Origin: Lachnospiraceae bacterium | Lineage (GTDB): Bacteria > Bacillota > Clostridia > Lachnospirales > Lachnospiraceae | Direction of reading: 5' to 3' | Assembly: GCA_017550535.1 (NCBI GenBank) | Contig: JAFZOS010000054.1 | Location: forward strand, 1-43,552 | DNA: 43,552 nt | In this document: positions 35,516 to 42,762 of the stretch, piece by piece | Layout: every line of letters starts with the position of its first letter | How positions within the stretch are numbered: the first letter of the stretch is position 1 | Program-made: the position numbers and the translations under genes | The notes under the pieces: model-generated | What the model was told of the DNA's origin: nothing | The model's database searches: none | What the model saw: only the letters and a program-made list of their open reading frames with translations

Positions 35516-36208
35516 TTATCCGTATCTCCTGCAGGCGCCGTATTTCGAAAATGCCTGCTGCCTTATTCCCTTAACCTGGACGATATCCCGTATGATCCCG
35601 GGCAGGAACGCATCGTATTTGACTTCGAGTATCATATCCCCCGGCCGTTCCGTCGCGCTTATATCCTTTACTTCCTTTGTCAGGAATTCCTGCGTATAAA
35701 GGCTTGTCCTTATCGCAGAATCAAACGTGACCCTGACATTCCCCGGCGGATAAATGTACGGCTCCCTGGTGTATGATACGAGCACCCTTGGTTTTAACCG
35801 CTGATAATGCATCTTGGCGTAAAGCTCACGCACCAGTTCTTCCTTATGATCCTTCATAAACCATAAGTCCCCTGCAAGTATCTTCCTGCATTCTTCCTCG
35901 GTGATCGGCGCATCGCATTTTAAACACAGGTCATCGATCTTTAACTTTTTTTCGAGTGTGATAAACGAAAAGTCATCGTTGTAATACCTTATCCTGAACT
36001 TCTCGCGCTTTCCCACTCCGTCGATCTTTTCCTTAAGTGCCTTGTCGTCACTGTTGTCAAAATAGATGCTCCTTATCCTGTAGCGTCCGTCCTTTGATAC
36101 ATGGGGGTCGGTCTTCATTATCCTCTTAAGCCGCTCCCGCATGGCAAGGTAATCGGTATAAGCTATCTCATATTTAAGCTCATGTCTGAAGCGCTTATTC
36201 TCACCCAT
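35516..36208 (-). CDS. VTC-domain (polyphosphate polymerase-like) protein
   Basis: 230 residues, a single soluble VTC domain forming a triphosphate-tunnel-like barrel. Characteristic charged strands are RHELKYEI (8-15), GRYRIRSIYFD (40-50), KREKFRIRYYND (67-78) and FITLEKKLK (81-89), and the late Glu in MILEVKYDAFLPG. In yeast, VTC makes polyphosphate from ATP; activity of the bacterial homologues is assumed from the fold. No SPX or membrane domain is present, so the DUF4956 partner may provide membrane attachment. It is the first gene of its operon, with GGGAGG before the ATG at 36206-36208 and a regulated-looking promoter. Confidence 0.9.
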   Translation of the reverse strand: MGENKRFRHELKYEIAYTDYLAMRERLKRIMKTDPHVSKDGRYRIRSIYFDNSDDKALKEKIDGVGKREKFRIRYYNDDFSFITLEKKLKIDDLCLKCDAPITEEECRKILAGDLWFMKDHKEELVRELYAKMHYQRLKPRVLVSYTREPYIYPPGNVRVTFDSAIRTSLYTQEFLTKEVKDISATERPGDMILEVKYDAFLPGIIRDIVQVKGIRQQAFSKYGACRRYG

Positions 36209-36239
36209 TTAACGTCCTCCCTTCAGCTTTGTTAAGTGC

Positions 36240-36245
36240 ATTATA
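36240..36245 (-). promoter_or_regulatory. -10 element of the VTC/DUF4956/CotH operon
   Basis: A consensus TATAAT on the minus strand, about 31 bp before the VTC start codon. No -35 consensus exists at 17 bp. The position is occupied by the direct repeats at 36253-36272, as expected of an activator-dependent promoter. Confidence 0.6.
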
Positions 36246-36252
36246 TTTGCCC

Positions 36253-36272
36253 AACCTGAAATGAACCTGAAA
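36253..36272 (-). promoter_or_regulatory. Direct-repeat operator, probable OmpR-family regulator site
   Basis: On the minus strand TTTCAGGTT occurs twice (36264-36272 and 36253-36261), 11 bp apart, one helical turn. The pair covers the -35 position of the promoter whose -10 is at 36240-36245. OmpR/PhoB regulators bind such tandem repeats as head-to-tail dimers. The regulator encoded at 37570-38241, one gene upstream, is the obvious candidate. I found no other copy of the pair in the window. Confidence 0.6.
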
Positions 36273-36297
36273 TAAAAAAAGGCTCTTTTGAGCCTTT
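36271..36297 (-). terminator. Intrinsic terminator of the histidine kinase operon
   Basis: A stem with GGCTC/GAGCC core extended by A/T pairs and a 4-base loop (36277-36297) is followed on the minus strand by an uninterrupted T-run into 36271. It overlaps the kinase stop codon on one side and the distal operator repeat on the other, so the junction between the two operons is unusually compact. Confidence 0.85.
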
Positions 36298-37568
36298 TAT
36301 AAACTAACCTTTATCGTCATCGTTTTCCCGCTTGGGCAGCTGGCGGTTATCTTTCCGCCGTGCGCCTGGGCTACCGCCCGTGCTATCGACAGCCCCACGC
36401 CGCTGCCGCCGGTCTTTGAATCCCTTGATTCATCCGGGCGGTAAAAGCGGTCAAACAGGCGCTCCGTATCCGGTGCCGTCTCATAATCGCAGGTATTGAA
36501 CACTTCTATATATACCCTGTTCTTCTTTTTGCTTAAACTGAACCTTATATCACCTTTCTCATCGGAATACCTTACCGCATTATCAAGGAGCACCGAAAGC
36601 ATCTGCTGGATCGATGACTTATCCCCAAACAGTGAAACATCTTCTTCTATCTCCACCGAAAAGTTCTTCCCCTGAGCCTTTGCCTGCGGCATGTACACAT
36701 CCGCGATCTCCCACGCCGCGTTGCTCAGTGAAAACTCCTCCTTATCCGGCAGAGGTGATTCTTCATCAAGCCTTGAAAGAGTCACAAGCTCGTTTACCAG
36801 CCTGCTCATGCGTCCGGTCTGCTTCCTTATGTTTTCTGTCCATTCATCCTCGCCGTGCTCCATCGTAAGCACATCAAGGCTTGTTGAGATCGATGTAAGC
36901 GGCGTCTTAAGCTCGTGGCTCGCGTCCGTGATGAAGCGCTTCTGCTGCTTTATATTGTTGGCATACGGCCTTATTGCCCTCCTCGAAAGCAGAGTCACGA
37001 GCAGAAATACGATAAGCAGGCTCACAAACGATATGACGATCGTCAGTACAAGCAGCGAGAGCATGGACTGCTGCTCACGCGATGTATTAAGGAATATGAC
37101 CACAGTCTCATCTCCGATCACTTCCTTAACATACCTGTATGCCTTCATGTAGCCGTGATCCGATCCCTTTTTAAGGACCTCCTTAGCGTATAAAACCGCA
37201 TCGGACTCACCTATCGCCGCTATGTAATCGACGGATGTAAATATAACTTCGCCTGCAGAATCAAACCGAACGGTAAAAAACCTTGTCATGTAGTTTGCTT
37301 CGACATCGGGCAGCCCCGTAAACGGCCTCTCGGGCGGCTTACCCGGCTCACCATTCGAAGGTCCGCCAGCGCCCGGATCCGGTTCTTTAGGCCCGCGCTC
37401 CTTGGGACTTCGCTCTTCAAACTTAAGGATCGCAGAAAGGGTGTCATCCGCGCGGTCTGTGACAACCGCATAATTTACGGCATTGACAAGGACCGCGATC
37501 AGTAATATGACCGCAGCAAAGGCCGCCATTGCCGCCAGTATGACTCTCCTTCGCATCTTCTTTAACAT
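36297..37568 (-). CDS. Membrane sensor histidine kinase
   Basis: 423 residues. Helix 1 (9-32), an extracytoplasmic region (33-168) with a Pro/Glu/Gly-rich stretch (52-83) followed by a small folded part, helix 2 (171-194), HisKA (His218 in DASHELKTPLTS) and HATPase (LLDNAVRYS, GGSGVGLSIARAVAQAHGG). No clear HAMP domain separates helix 2 from HisKA. It should autophosphorylate and pass phosphate to the regulator encoded 1 bp upstream. GGAGGT precedes the ATG at 37566-37568. A strong terminator overlaps the stop. The same transcript also encodes a membrane-tethered binding protein that could supply the signal. Confidence 0.95.
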   Translation of the reverse strand: MLKKMRRRVILAAMAAFAAVILLIAVLVNAVNYAVVTDRADDTLSAILKFEERSPKERGPKEPDPGAGGPSNGEPGKPPERPFTGLPDVEANYMTRFFTVRFDSAGEVIFTSVDYIAAIGESDAVLYAKEVLKKGSDHGYMKAYRYVKEVIGDETVVIFLNTSREQQSMLSLLVLTIVISFVSLLIVFLLVTLLSRRAIRPYANNIKQQKRFITDASHELKTPLTSISTSLDVLTMEHGEDEWTENIRKQTGRMSRLVNELVTLSRLDEESPLPDKEEFSLSNAAWEIADVYMPQAKAQGKNFSVEIEEDVSLFGDKSSIQQMLSVLLDNAVRYSDEKGDIRFSLSKKKNRVYIEVFNTCDYETAPDTERLFDRFYRPDESRDSKTGGSGVGLSIARAVAQAHGGKITASCPSGKTMTIKVSL

Positions 37569-37569
37569 A

Positions 37570-38241
37570 TCAGACCTCCGAAAGCGAATATCCCGCTCCG
37601 CGTATCGTCTTTATCTCAACATCCGCGCCTATGCTTCTTAGCTTTTTGCGCACAAAACCTATATGTGTCCATACGACATCTATTTCAGAATCGGTATCCA
37701 GCCCCCATATCTTTTCCATAAGATGATCCGTTGAAAAAACATACCCGGGATGATTTATGAAAAGCTCCATAAGCTGGAATTCCTTGTTGGTAAGGTTGAC
37801 GCTCTTATCACCGACGTTCATCATAAAACGGTTGCCGTCAAGCGTTAAGTTCCCGGCCTTCTTTTCGGAATCCGAATAATTTTCGCTGCGGCGCCCGAGT
37901 GCTCTCACACGCGCAATAAGTTCGCCCGTTGCAAAAGGCTTCGGAAGATAATCGTCCGCGCCGGCATCAAGCCCGGCTATCCTGTCTTCTATCTCCGCTT
38001 TGGCTGTAAGTAAAAGGACCGGTGTGGTGATATGCTCCTTACGCATTTTTGTAAGGACATCGATGCCGCTTAGTCCCGGCATCATGATGTCAAGAACGAT
38101 GACTTCATATGAACCCATGCTGATATAGTCCCATGCGTCCGTTCCCGTATGGACTATATCAACCGAATATTTTGCTTTTTCAAGAAGCAGCTTTAATGCC
38201 TTCGCCGTTGCCACTTCATCTTCCGCTATCAGTACGCGCAT
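37570..38241 (-). CDS. OmpR/PhoB-family response regulator
   Basis: 223 residues: receiver domain (1-120; acidic pocket Glu7, Asp8, phospho-acceptor Asp51 in VIVLDIMMPG, the Thr in LLLTAKA and the Lys in YLPKPF) and a C-terminal winged helix (about 128-222: TNKEFQLMELFINHPGYVFS, VWTHIGFVRKKL). It is the DNA-binding partner of the kinase encoded immediately downstream. The best target in the window is the TTTCAGGTT direct repeat before the VTC operon. It starts 3 bp after the stop of the solute-binding protein gene. Confidence 0.96.
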   Translation of the reverse strand: MRVLIAEDEVATAKALKLLLEKAKYSVDIVHTGTDAWDYISMGSYEVIVLDIMMPGLSGIDVLTKMRKEHITTPVLLLTAKAEIEDRIAGLDAGADDYLPKPFATGELIARVRALGRRSENYSDSEKKAGNLTLDGNRFMMNVGDKSVNLTNKEFQLMELFINHPGYVFSTDHLMEKIWGLDTDSEIDVVWTHIGFVRKKLRSIGADVEIKTIRGAGYSLSEV

Positions 38242-38244
38242 TGC

Positions 38245-39894
38245 TTATTTATCCTTAACTTCGTCAAGCTGCCGCTGGATCTCGCTTATAACCTTTCTAA
38301 GGCCCGCATCCTCCATGCTGCTTAACATTTCAGGTATGATCTTATCGGGATCGCCTTTTCCGGTATATAATTCCGGACGGTATTTGGTGACTACCTTTTT
38401 TATCTCCTCACATTCGGGGCCGACCGCACTTAAATCAGGCGTGAAGCCCATGCAGACGGATACGGTCGCATTGGCATAGCTGGCCATCGTCTTCTCCCAC
38501 TGATGGATGTCGGTAGGCACTTCCGGGAACTGTGAAGCTTCAAGAGCACCAAGGATCACATGGCCCTGCGCATAGGCCTGGACGCTCACATTCTCGTTAC
38601 CCTCTTCGGTGCGGATCACGGTACCGTCATAATTCCTGATATAGTGCTTGCCCTCAATACCGTAACGGGCCGTTTCGCGATACCACGGATCCGTATTCAT
38701 AAGTTCGATAAGCTTAAGCGCTTCTTCCGGATGTTCGCTAAAGCTGCTCACTGCAGTCATGGCCTGGATAGATGATGTACTTAAGTACGGTCCGTCGAAC
38801 CGGGAAATATATATCGGCCTCTTGATGGTGTTCGCCCATATTGATTCTGCACCAAACCAGCCCTGTCCCGACTGAACGACTCCGGATTCCGCACGCGGCA
38901 TACTCTCAAGCTCCGGTGCATCCGGATTTATATAACCCATCTCATACCATTTATGAACAGTTTCAAGCCGCTTTTTCCATGCCGGGATCTCGAGCGCGCT
39001 TTTAACCGTGTATTCCTGATCTGTCCCCTGCGCATCCCAGTCAAGCCCTATAAGGGTATCCATGTTAAGCCAGTCTACAAGGGCAGCCTGCCATGACGTT
39101 ATGCCCGATGAAGCGACTTTTATGGGATAATCATCCGGGTGATCTTCCTTATAGGCCTTAAGGTATGACTCTATTTCCTCAAACGAAATATCAAGGTCTT
39201 TCTCGAAGCCTTTCTCTTTCAGGAAATAGTTACTGTCAAGTATCCAGAATACTTCACACCCTATATCCTTCATATGCGGGATCGCATAAATCCTGTCATT
39301 GATCTTAGTTCCGGCCCAGGCTGAATCCAATACCGTTTCCTTAAGGTTTGGATAATTGTCAAGATCGTCCGTTAAATCCCTGAAATTCCCAGCCGATACG
39401 TTCTTTGCAAAATCATTCCACCAGTTACACGTAAAGGCAATGTCGTATTCATGCCCGTCCAAAATGGTCTCACTTAATTCATCTTTATCAAGATAAACAA
39501 ATTCGCAGGTCACGCCGATCTTTTCCGCGGAGTACTTATTTAAAGCCTCCTCCACTTCCGGCCAGTCACCAAGCTTTGACGGAACGGAATAAAGGACCCA
39601 TTTAAGCTTTACTGGATCTTTATCCGACGCATTCCCGCTATCCGTCGAACCCAACGCGTTTTCCAATGCCGTGATGCGCTGATCGGCGTCTTTTATCGCA
39701 CTGTTTGTTATCTTTGACTCTGCTGTCATGCTTTCGGCACGAACGTCAAGCTCATCCATCTTGCCGTTCATTTCATCCATCCTGTTAAGCAGCTCGGACA
39801 TTTGATCCTGCTGCCTCTTTGACAGTACGATACCGAATATTATCAATACTGCAGCCAAAAGGCTGATGAGAATTATCCAATATTTCTGTTTCAT
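38245..39894 (-). CDS. Membrane-tethered family-1 extracellular solute-binding protein
   Basis: 549 residues. The family-1 binding-protein fold (about 95-545), close to the LplA/YtcQ-like group, includes YDIAFTCNWWNDFAKNVSAG and NDRIYAIPHMKDIG. Instead of a lipobox the N-terminus has an uncleaved-looking helix (5-24) with no cysteine, followed by a coiled coil (28-80: QMSELLNRMDEMNGKMDELD). No permease or ATPase gene is nearby. The gene overlaps the diguanylate cyclase stop (ATGA) and precedes the two-component genes by 3 bp. A signalling rather than transport role is inferred: a ligand sensor presented to the kinase or cyclase ectodomain. A sugar ligand is the family expectation. Confidence 0.85.
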   Translation of the reverse strand: MKQKYWIILISLLAAVLIIFGIVLSKRQQDQMSELLNRMDEMNGKMDELDVRAESMTAESKITNSAIKDADQRITALENALGSTDSGNASDKDPVKLKWVLYSVPSKLGDWPEVEEALNKYSAEKIGVTCEFVYLDKDELSETILDGHEYDIAFTCNWWNDFAKNVSAGNFRDLTDDLDNYPNLKETVLDSAWAGTKINDRIYAIPHMKDIGCEVFWILDSNYFLKEKGFEKDLDISFEEIESYLKAYKEDHPDDYPIKVASSGITSWQAALVDWLNMDTLIGLDWDAQGTDQEYTVKSALEIPAWKKRLETVHKWYEMGYINPDAPELESMPRAESGVVQSGQGWFGAESIWANTIKRPIYISRFDGPYLSTSSIQAMTAVSSFSEHPEEALKLIELMNTDPWYRETARYGIEGKHYIRNYDGTVIRTEEGNENVSVQAYAQGHVILGALEASQFPEVPTDIHQWEKTMASYANATVSVCMGFTPDLSAVGPECEEIKKVVTKYRPELYTGKGDPDKIIPEMLSSMEDAGLRKVISEIQRQLDEVKDK

Positions 39895-41333
39895 GATGCC
39901 GTACTCCTTTCAGCCGTAGCTTCCGTTTTGTGCGAGACCAGCTCAACATTACCTTTATCATCCGAGAATCCGACACCGTTCCGTCCGCTCTCCTTTGCAT
40001 GATACAAGGCAAGGTCGGCAGTTTTGAACAGTCCTTTGTCGGGTATCAGCTTATCACTGAAGGCAACACCGATACTGAGAGTCGCCTGCGGTATATCTTC
40101 ATCCGGATTTTTAAGCCTTTCTGCTACCTTTTCAAGCTTATCACAGATAAGGTCCTTTGCGGCAGAATCAGTATTCATCATTATTACCGCAAACTCGTCA
40201 CCGCCTATGCGGCATACCATGTCTTCTTCCCTTCTAAATGATCCTTTAAGATTGTCAGCAACAGACTTTAATACGGCATCACCTATGTCATGTCCGTACC
40301 TGTCGTTTATTTGCTTGAACAGATCCACATCAACCTCGATAAGCGCGATCTCGACTCCGTCTTTAGTCAAACTGTCAAGCCTGGATGCGTACGCCGAACG
40401 GTTATAAAGCCCGGTCAGTTCATCATGGGTCGCCTCATAATTCAGTTTTTCGGTGCTTAACTGATTCTGCTCATGAAGGCGGTTATAGGTCTGTGCCAGG
40501 AAACGGAGCTCGCTGGTACCTTCCTCATTAAGCCTAAGATCGTTGCTCATATTGTTTATCTGGCGCCTTATCGGAATGATGACCATGACGCAGATTATCA
40601 CCGCAAGCGCGAGCAGGGCACACATGAGAGCAACGGTCAATACCTGCTGGTGATGCAGCACGATCATAAGCCGGTCGGAGCTTTCAACATGCTTCTTTAA
40701 CATATCGCTCATAAGAACGTCCATACCCTTGTTTATACGGAGCGTTATCTCATTCTGCGCGGATTCATAATCAATGTCAAACAGAAGGCTTCGCGCCTTC
40801 TCATCCTGCTCATCCTTTGACAGACGCATATCCGAAGGCAGGAGCTGCACTCCCTGCAGCTTTTCGGGATACTCATAAATATCATCATCCATGGCCTCAA
40901 CCTTCAGCCTCATCGCATAATCTTCGGTTGCCATCAGGCGCTCCCTTAACTGCATCGCATTGTCAAGCTGGGAGATGATCCGCTCGTTCATGGAATACGC
41001 GCTTATCTCAGCCCTTGCCTCATCAAGTGCATTCTGCGCCGCTGTATCGCTGTAATACTGCTCTGCCTGTTCCTTATCTCCGGTTATGACAAAACCCCTG
41101 GCATGTGCCGTTAATGCATCGCTCCCTGCCAAAAGATCGGATGCAAGGCTCTGGCTTGCTATATAATCATCGGTCGAACTGCGCGCCTCACTGTAACTCC
41201 TTGATGTCCGATACATAAAAAACATCAGCAAAACAGAGATAATAAAGCCTGCCGTGACCGTAACTACAATGATAGTCTGCAGCGGGATAGCATGGGTGTG
41301 TTTTTGTTTTGTTTTTGCCGCGTCATCTGCCAT
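39891..41333 (-). CDS. Membrane diguanylate cyclase
   Basis: 480 residues. Helix 1 (18-41), a mostly helical extracytoplasmic domain (42-225) resembling four-helix-bundle or CHASE3-type sensors, helix 2 (228-253), a HAMP-like linker (254-300) and a GGDEF domain (HDELTGLYNR at 303-311, active-site GGDEF at 377-381). RxxD at 368-371, five residues before GGDEF, is a standard product-inhibition site. It should make cyclic di-GMP in response to an outside signal. CGGAGA precedes the ATG at 41331-41333. The stop overlaps the start of the tethered binding protein, so the two are made together. Confidence 0.94.
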   Translation of the reverse strand: MADDAAKTKQKHTHAIPLQTIIVVTVTAGFIISVLLMFFMYRTSRSYSEARSSTDDYIASQSLASDLLAGSDALTAHARGFVITGDKEQAEQYYSDTAAQNALDEARAEISAYSMNERIISQLDNAMQLRERLMATEDYAMRLKVEAMDDDIYEYPEKLQGVQLLPSDMRLSKDEQDEKARSLLFDIDYESAQNEITLRINKGMDVLMSDMLKKHVESSDRLMIVLHHQQVLTVALMCALLALAVIICVMVIIPIRRQINNMSNDLRLNEEGTSELRFLAQTYNRLHEQNQLSTEKLNYEATHDELTGLYNRSAYASRLDSLTKDGVEIALIEVDVDLFKQINDRYGHDIGDAVLKSVADNLKGSFRREEDMVCRIGGDEFAVIMMNTDSAAKDLICDKLEKVAERLKNPDEDIPQATLSIGVAFSDKLIPDKGLFKTADLALYHAKESGRNGVGFSDDKGNVELVSHKTEATAERSTAS

Positions 41334-41354
41334 AAATAAATTCTCCGTGGTCCA

Positions 41355-42611
41355 TCAGTAACCCAGTAACGAGACAGGGAAGATAAATGCCTTATCATTC
41401 AGTGAGTGTACTTTTTCCGCATTATCAATTATCATCCCTCGCAGTATCGGCATATTGTATTTTTCCAATACATTAAAGTTCTTCGTTGGTTTACTGGGAT
41501 TGGTGCTCTTCTTGATTTCTACCGGGTACAGGTTTCCTTCCTTGACCAGCAGTATATCAACCTCTTTTTTGTCTATATCACGGTAATAATACAAATACTG
41601 TCCGGGCTCTATACCGGCATTGTAAAAACTTTTTATTATCTCACTCACAACGTAAGTCTCAAAAAAGGCTCCGTTCATTGCACAATCCTTAAGCATCTGT
41701 GAAGTAGGCCATTTACAAAGATAGGCGCACAGTCCGGTATCCATAAAATAAAGCTTGGGAGCCTTGATTATCCTCTTGGATGCATTTGCCATATAAGGCT
41801 CCAGAAGATAGATGATCCCGGATGTTTTAAGAATCGAGATCCAGCGTTTACAGGTATCGACGTTGATACCCAAAGAATTCGATATTTCACTATATGTCAG
41901 CTCCTGAGCAGTTCTTAGAGCGATAAGCGATATAAACCTTCGAAACTGCATTTCGCTGGATGCACTGATCAGTTTCCTGACATCTTTTTCTATATATGTG
42001 TCTATATACGACTTGTAATAGAGGGCGCGCTCGGATTCGCCCGTGCATATATCAGGCATACCGCCTTGAAAAATGTCCGCAAAGATCTCGTTGCTGTTTT
42101 GGTAATACCCTGAATTATCCCTTTGCTTTTGTATCGATCTTTCGAAATCCACTTCAAAAAGTGAGCCCCTTTTATTTCTTTTTTCTACCCGGGTCAATCC
42201 CGCCATATTCATTATTGCCGTTCTGCCGGCGAGTGATTCTGTTACCCCTTCCTGAAGTTCAAACTGATTGGAACCTGTCAAAACATACATAAGCCTTCTG
42301 GGTTCATTATTTTTCATCCACGATCTTCTTTGTGCATCAACGATCAGTTTGATCTCGCCCAGAAGCCCGACCGCTTTTTGGACCTCGTCAATTACAAGCG
42401 GCCACGGATGCGACTCGAGAAAAGCCTTGGGGTTTGTCCGAGCCAGGTACAATTCATCAGAATCATCCAACGTAACAAACTCAAATTCTTCTCCGAACAG
42501 AACCTCCGCCGTCGTGGTTTTGCCCACCTGCCTGCTTCCATAGACAGTAATGACCTGAAACGAATCCGATGCTTCAAGAAGCACCTTCTCAATATCTCGT
42601 TTTATGTACAT
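41355..42611 (-). CDS. AAA_14/DUF4143 family ATP-binding protein
   Basis: 418 residues, the usual length. N-terminal AAA_14 ATPase with Walker A GSRQVGKTT (25-33) and Walker B PLVIDEVQ (71-78), and the sensor-type LTGSNQFELQEGVTESLAGR. The C-terminal DUF4143 region ends in a nuclease-like fold: YYYRDIDKKEVDILLVKEGNLYPVEIKKS has the E-VDI...E-IK pattern of restriction-like domains. The family is widespread and often mobile, and its function is unproven. It has its own promoter and GGAGGA ribosome site. The GGDEF gene begins 21 bp downstream, so read-through into the signalling operon is likely. Confidence 0.94.
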   Translation of the reverse strand: MYIKRDIEKVLLEASDSFQVITVYGSRQVGKTTTAEVLFGEEFEFVTLDDSDELYLARTNPKAFLESHPWPLVIDEVQKAVGLLGEIKLIVDAQRRSWMKNNEPRRLMYVLTGSNQFELQEGVTESLAGRTAIMNMAGLTRVEKRNKRGSLFEVDFERSIQKQRDNSGYYQNSNEIFADIFQGGMPDICTGESERALYYKSYIDTYIEKDVRKLISASSEMQFRRFISLIALRTAQELTYSEISNSLGINVDTCKRWISILKTSGIIYLLEPYMANASKRIIKAPKLYFMDTGLCAYLCKWPTSQMLKDCAMNGAFFETYVVSEIIKSFYNAGIEPGQYLYYYRDIDKKEVDILLVKEGNLYPVEIKKSTNPSKPTKNFNVLEKYNMPILRGMIIDNAEKVHSLNDKAFIFPVSLLGY

Positions 42612-42632
42612 TTGTCATCTTCCTCCAATGTA

Positions 42633-42661
42633 AATCTAACATGATATCGCGATTAAATCAA
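42633..42661 (-). promoter_or_regulatory. Possible promoter of the AAA_14 gene
   Basis: On the minus strand TTGATT (42656-42661) and TAGATT (42633-42638) are 17 bp apart, about 20 bp before the start codon. Confidence 0.45.
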
Positions 42662-42701
42662 TAGTCGGTTACCGTTTTGATCGAAATCTGCCTTGGAATG
42701 C

Positions 42702-42760
42702 AAAAAAGGAGACAGGGGACGGTTCCGGACCATCCCTTGTCTCCCCGGCTCCCTGCCGGG
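42702..42760 (-). terminator. Terminator with GGGGACGG palindrome after the surface-protein gene
   Basis: Directly after the TAA at 42763-42765 the minus strand reads a short hairpin, CCCGGC-AGGGA-GCCGGG (about 42744-42760). A 15-bp imperfect stem follows (42708-42722 with 42730-42744), and then six T residues (42702-42707). The larger stem contains GGGGACGGTTCC, the core shared with the elements at 265-373 and 3323-3387. It therefore looks like a member of the dispersed repeat family placed as an intrinsic terminator. Confidence 0.7.
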
Positions 42761-42762
42761 CC

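Noticed and set aside
38245-39894. Component of an ABC sugar importer
   Set aside because: No permease or ATPase gene adjoins it, and the N-terminus is a membrane anchor with coiled coil rather than a lipoprotein signal, so only the binding fold is claimed.
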